From: F1-120-MAGs238 sp964484185
GTDB lineage: Bacteria; Planctomycetota; Phycisphaerae; Phycisphaerales; UBA1924
Direction: 5' to 3'
NCBI GenBank assembly: GCA_964484185.1
Contig: CAZAEQ010000003.1
Span: forward strand, 62,001-126,000
Length of the DNA: 64,000 nucleotides
This document shows, piece by piece, positions 63,699 to 64,000 of this stretch (within the stretch, counting starts at the first letter, position 1; every line of letters begins with the position of its first letter). The position numbers and the translations under genes are program-made. The notes beneath the pieces are model-generated. The model did no database searches and was not told the DNA's origin. It saw only the letters and a list, made by a program, of their open reading frames with translations.

Positions 63699-64000
63699 CT
63701 ACTGCAAAAGGTAAATGCCGACCCCATATCCTGGCAGGTCCAGGACGTATGCGTGCTGGTTGTTGGTGGTCAGTCGCGGCGGCGGGGTCAAAAACGAGAA
63801 GTTCTCCATGTTGTACGTGCCAACCAGCGGTTCTGCGCTGTCCCTTGGCAGTGGTCCAAAATCGACCGTGAATGTCTGTGCGGGCTGTCCCACATTGATC
63901 GCCACGATAACAGTTTGCCCCGGCATGTCACCAATGGGGTCAAGCCGCCGGGCAAAGCACCAGACCTTGGGCGAAGATGCTTGGAGCGCGAGATACCCAC
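63699..64000 (-). CDS. C-terminal end of a probable glycoside hydrolase (alpha-amylase-like), truncated
   Basis: This frame enters from the right edge and ends at 63699; about 100 residues are present. KVWCFARRLDPIGD followed by TVIVAINVGQPAQTFTVDFG matches the junction from barrel to C-terminal beta-sandwich in GH13-type enzymes. The rest of the beta-sandwich ends YGVGIYLLQ. With the catalytic part missing the family call is tentative. Confidence 0.55.
   Translation of the reverse strand, partial: GYLALQASSPKVWCFARRLDPIGDMPGQTVIVAINVGQPAQTFTVDFGPLPRDSAEPLVGTYNMENFSFLTPPPRLTTNNQHAYVLDLPGYGVGIYLLQ

Overview
The window looks like part of a planctomycete chromosome, most likely class Phycisphaerae. 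The evidence is: secreted proteins ending in paired dockerin-like Ca-binding motifs with the core DFFDYLDFV; an ECF-like sigma factor translationally coupled to a Ser/Thr kinase; H-type pseudopilins; a planctomycete N-terminal motif (IELLEARQLLAS) on a large surface protein; an EF-Tu with the planctomycete-type switch I region (KTVTI instead of RGITI); and an extended SecE. GC is moderately high over most of the window and clearly lower at about 18.9-24.3 kb. Genes are closely packed, often with ATGA or GTGA stop/start overlaps.

Layout. 1-5.5 kb (minus strand): a truncated lipoprotein, an FG-GAP/Ig/dockerin secreted protein with its terminator, and a Ser/Thr kinase-TPR receptor coupled to its sigma factor. 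5.5-6.1 kb: a near-consensus promoter, two overlapping small ORFs and TGATCA repeats. 6.1-8.8 kb (plus): secG, yicC and a PDZ protein. 8.8-18.7 kb (minus): a co-directional run of clpB, glpD, a DegT-type aminotransferase, a Maf-type flagellin glycosyltransferase fusion and a CMP-sugar synthetase. The last three resemble a nonulosonic-acid flagellin glycosylation module; a short flagellin lies at 30.9 kb.

18.9-24.3 kb is the accessory region. It holds a pseudopilin, an 11-cysteine secreted protein, a membrane-anchored protein and a MauE-like redox membrane protein. An opposing three-gene cassette follows: PD-(D/E)XK nuclease-like protein, stand-alone Ser/Thr kinase and an unrecognised 372-residue protein. 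This region ends beside tRNA-Thr and is the best candidate for undescribed biology.

24.6-28.4 kb is the translation/secretion core: tRNA-Thr, tuf, rpmG, tRNA-Trp, secE, nusG and a strong terminator. 28.5-40.1 kb (plus) holds a DUF1028/VCBS/dockerin protein, flagellin, glycyl-tRNA synthetase, an alpha/beta hydrolase, folC, a transglutaminase-like protein, nuoE and a yeast-type cytosine deaminase. 40.4-47.5 kb holds a 924-residue Ca-binding repeat protein and two tandem paralogous dockerin proteins.

47.7-64 kb holds an aldo/keto reductase, a pseudopilin, an orphan ABC ATPase, a HEAT lipoprotein, a zinc-less MDR dehydrogenase, a membrane protein-galE-hydrolase run, a GbsR/MarR regulator, a very long signal peptidase I with an inserted LamG-like domain, an FHA-GAF-SpoIIE phosphatase and the end of a probable glycoside hydrolase. 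No rRNA, CRISPR array, intact insertion sequence or integrase was seen. All functional calls rest on motif recognition by eye.
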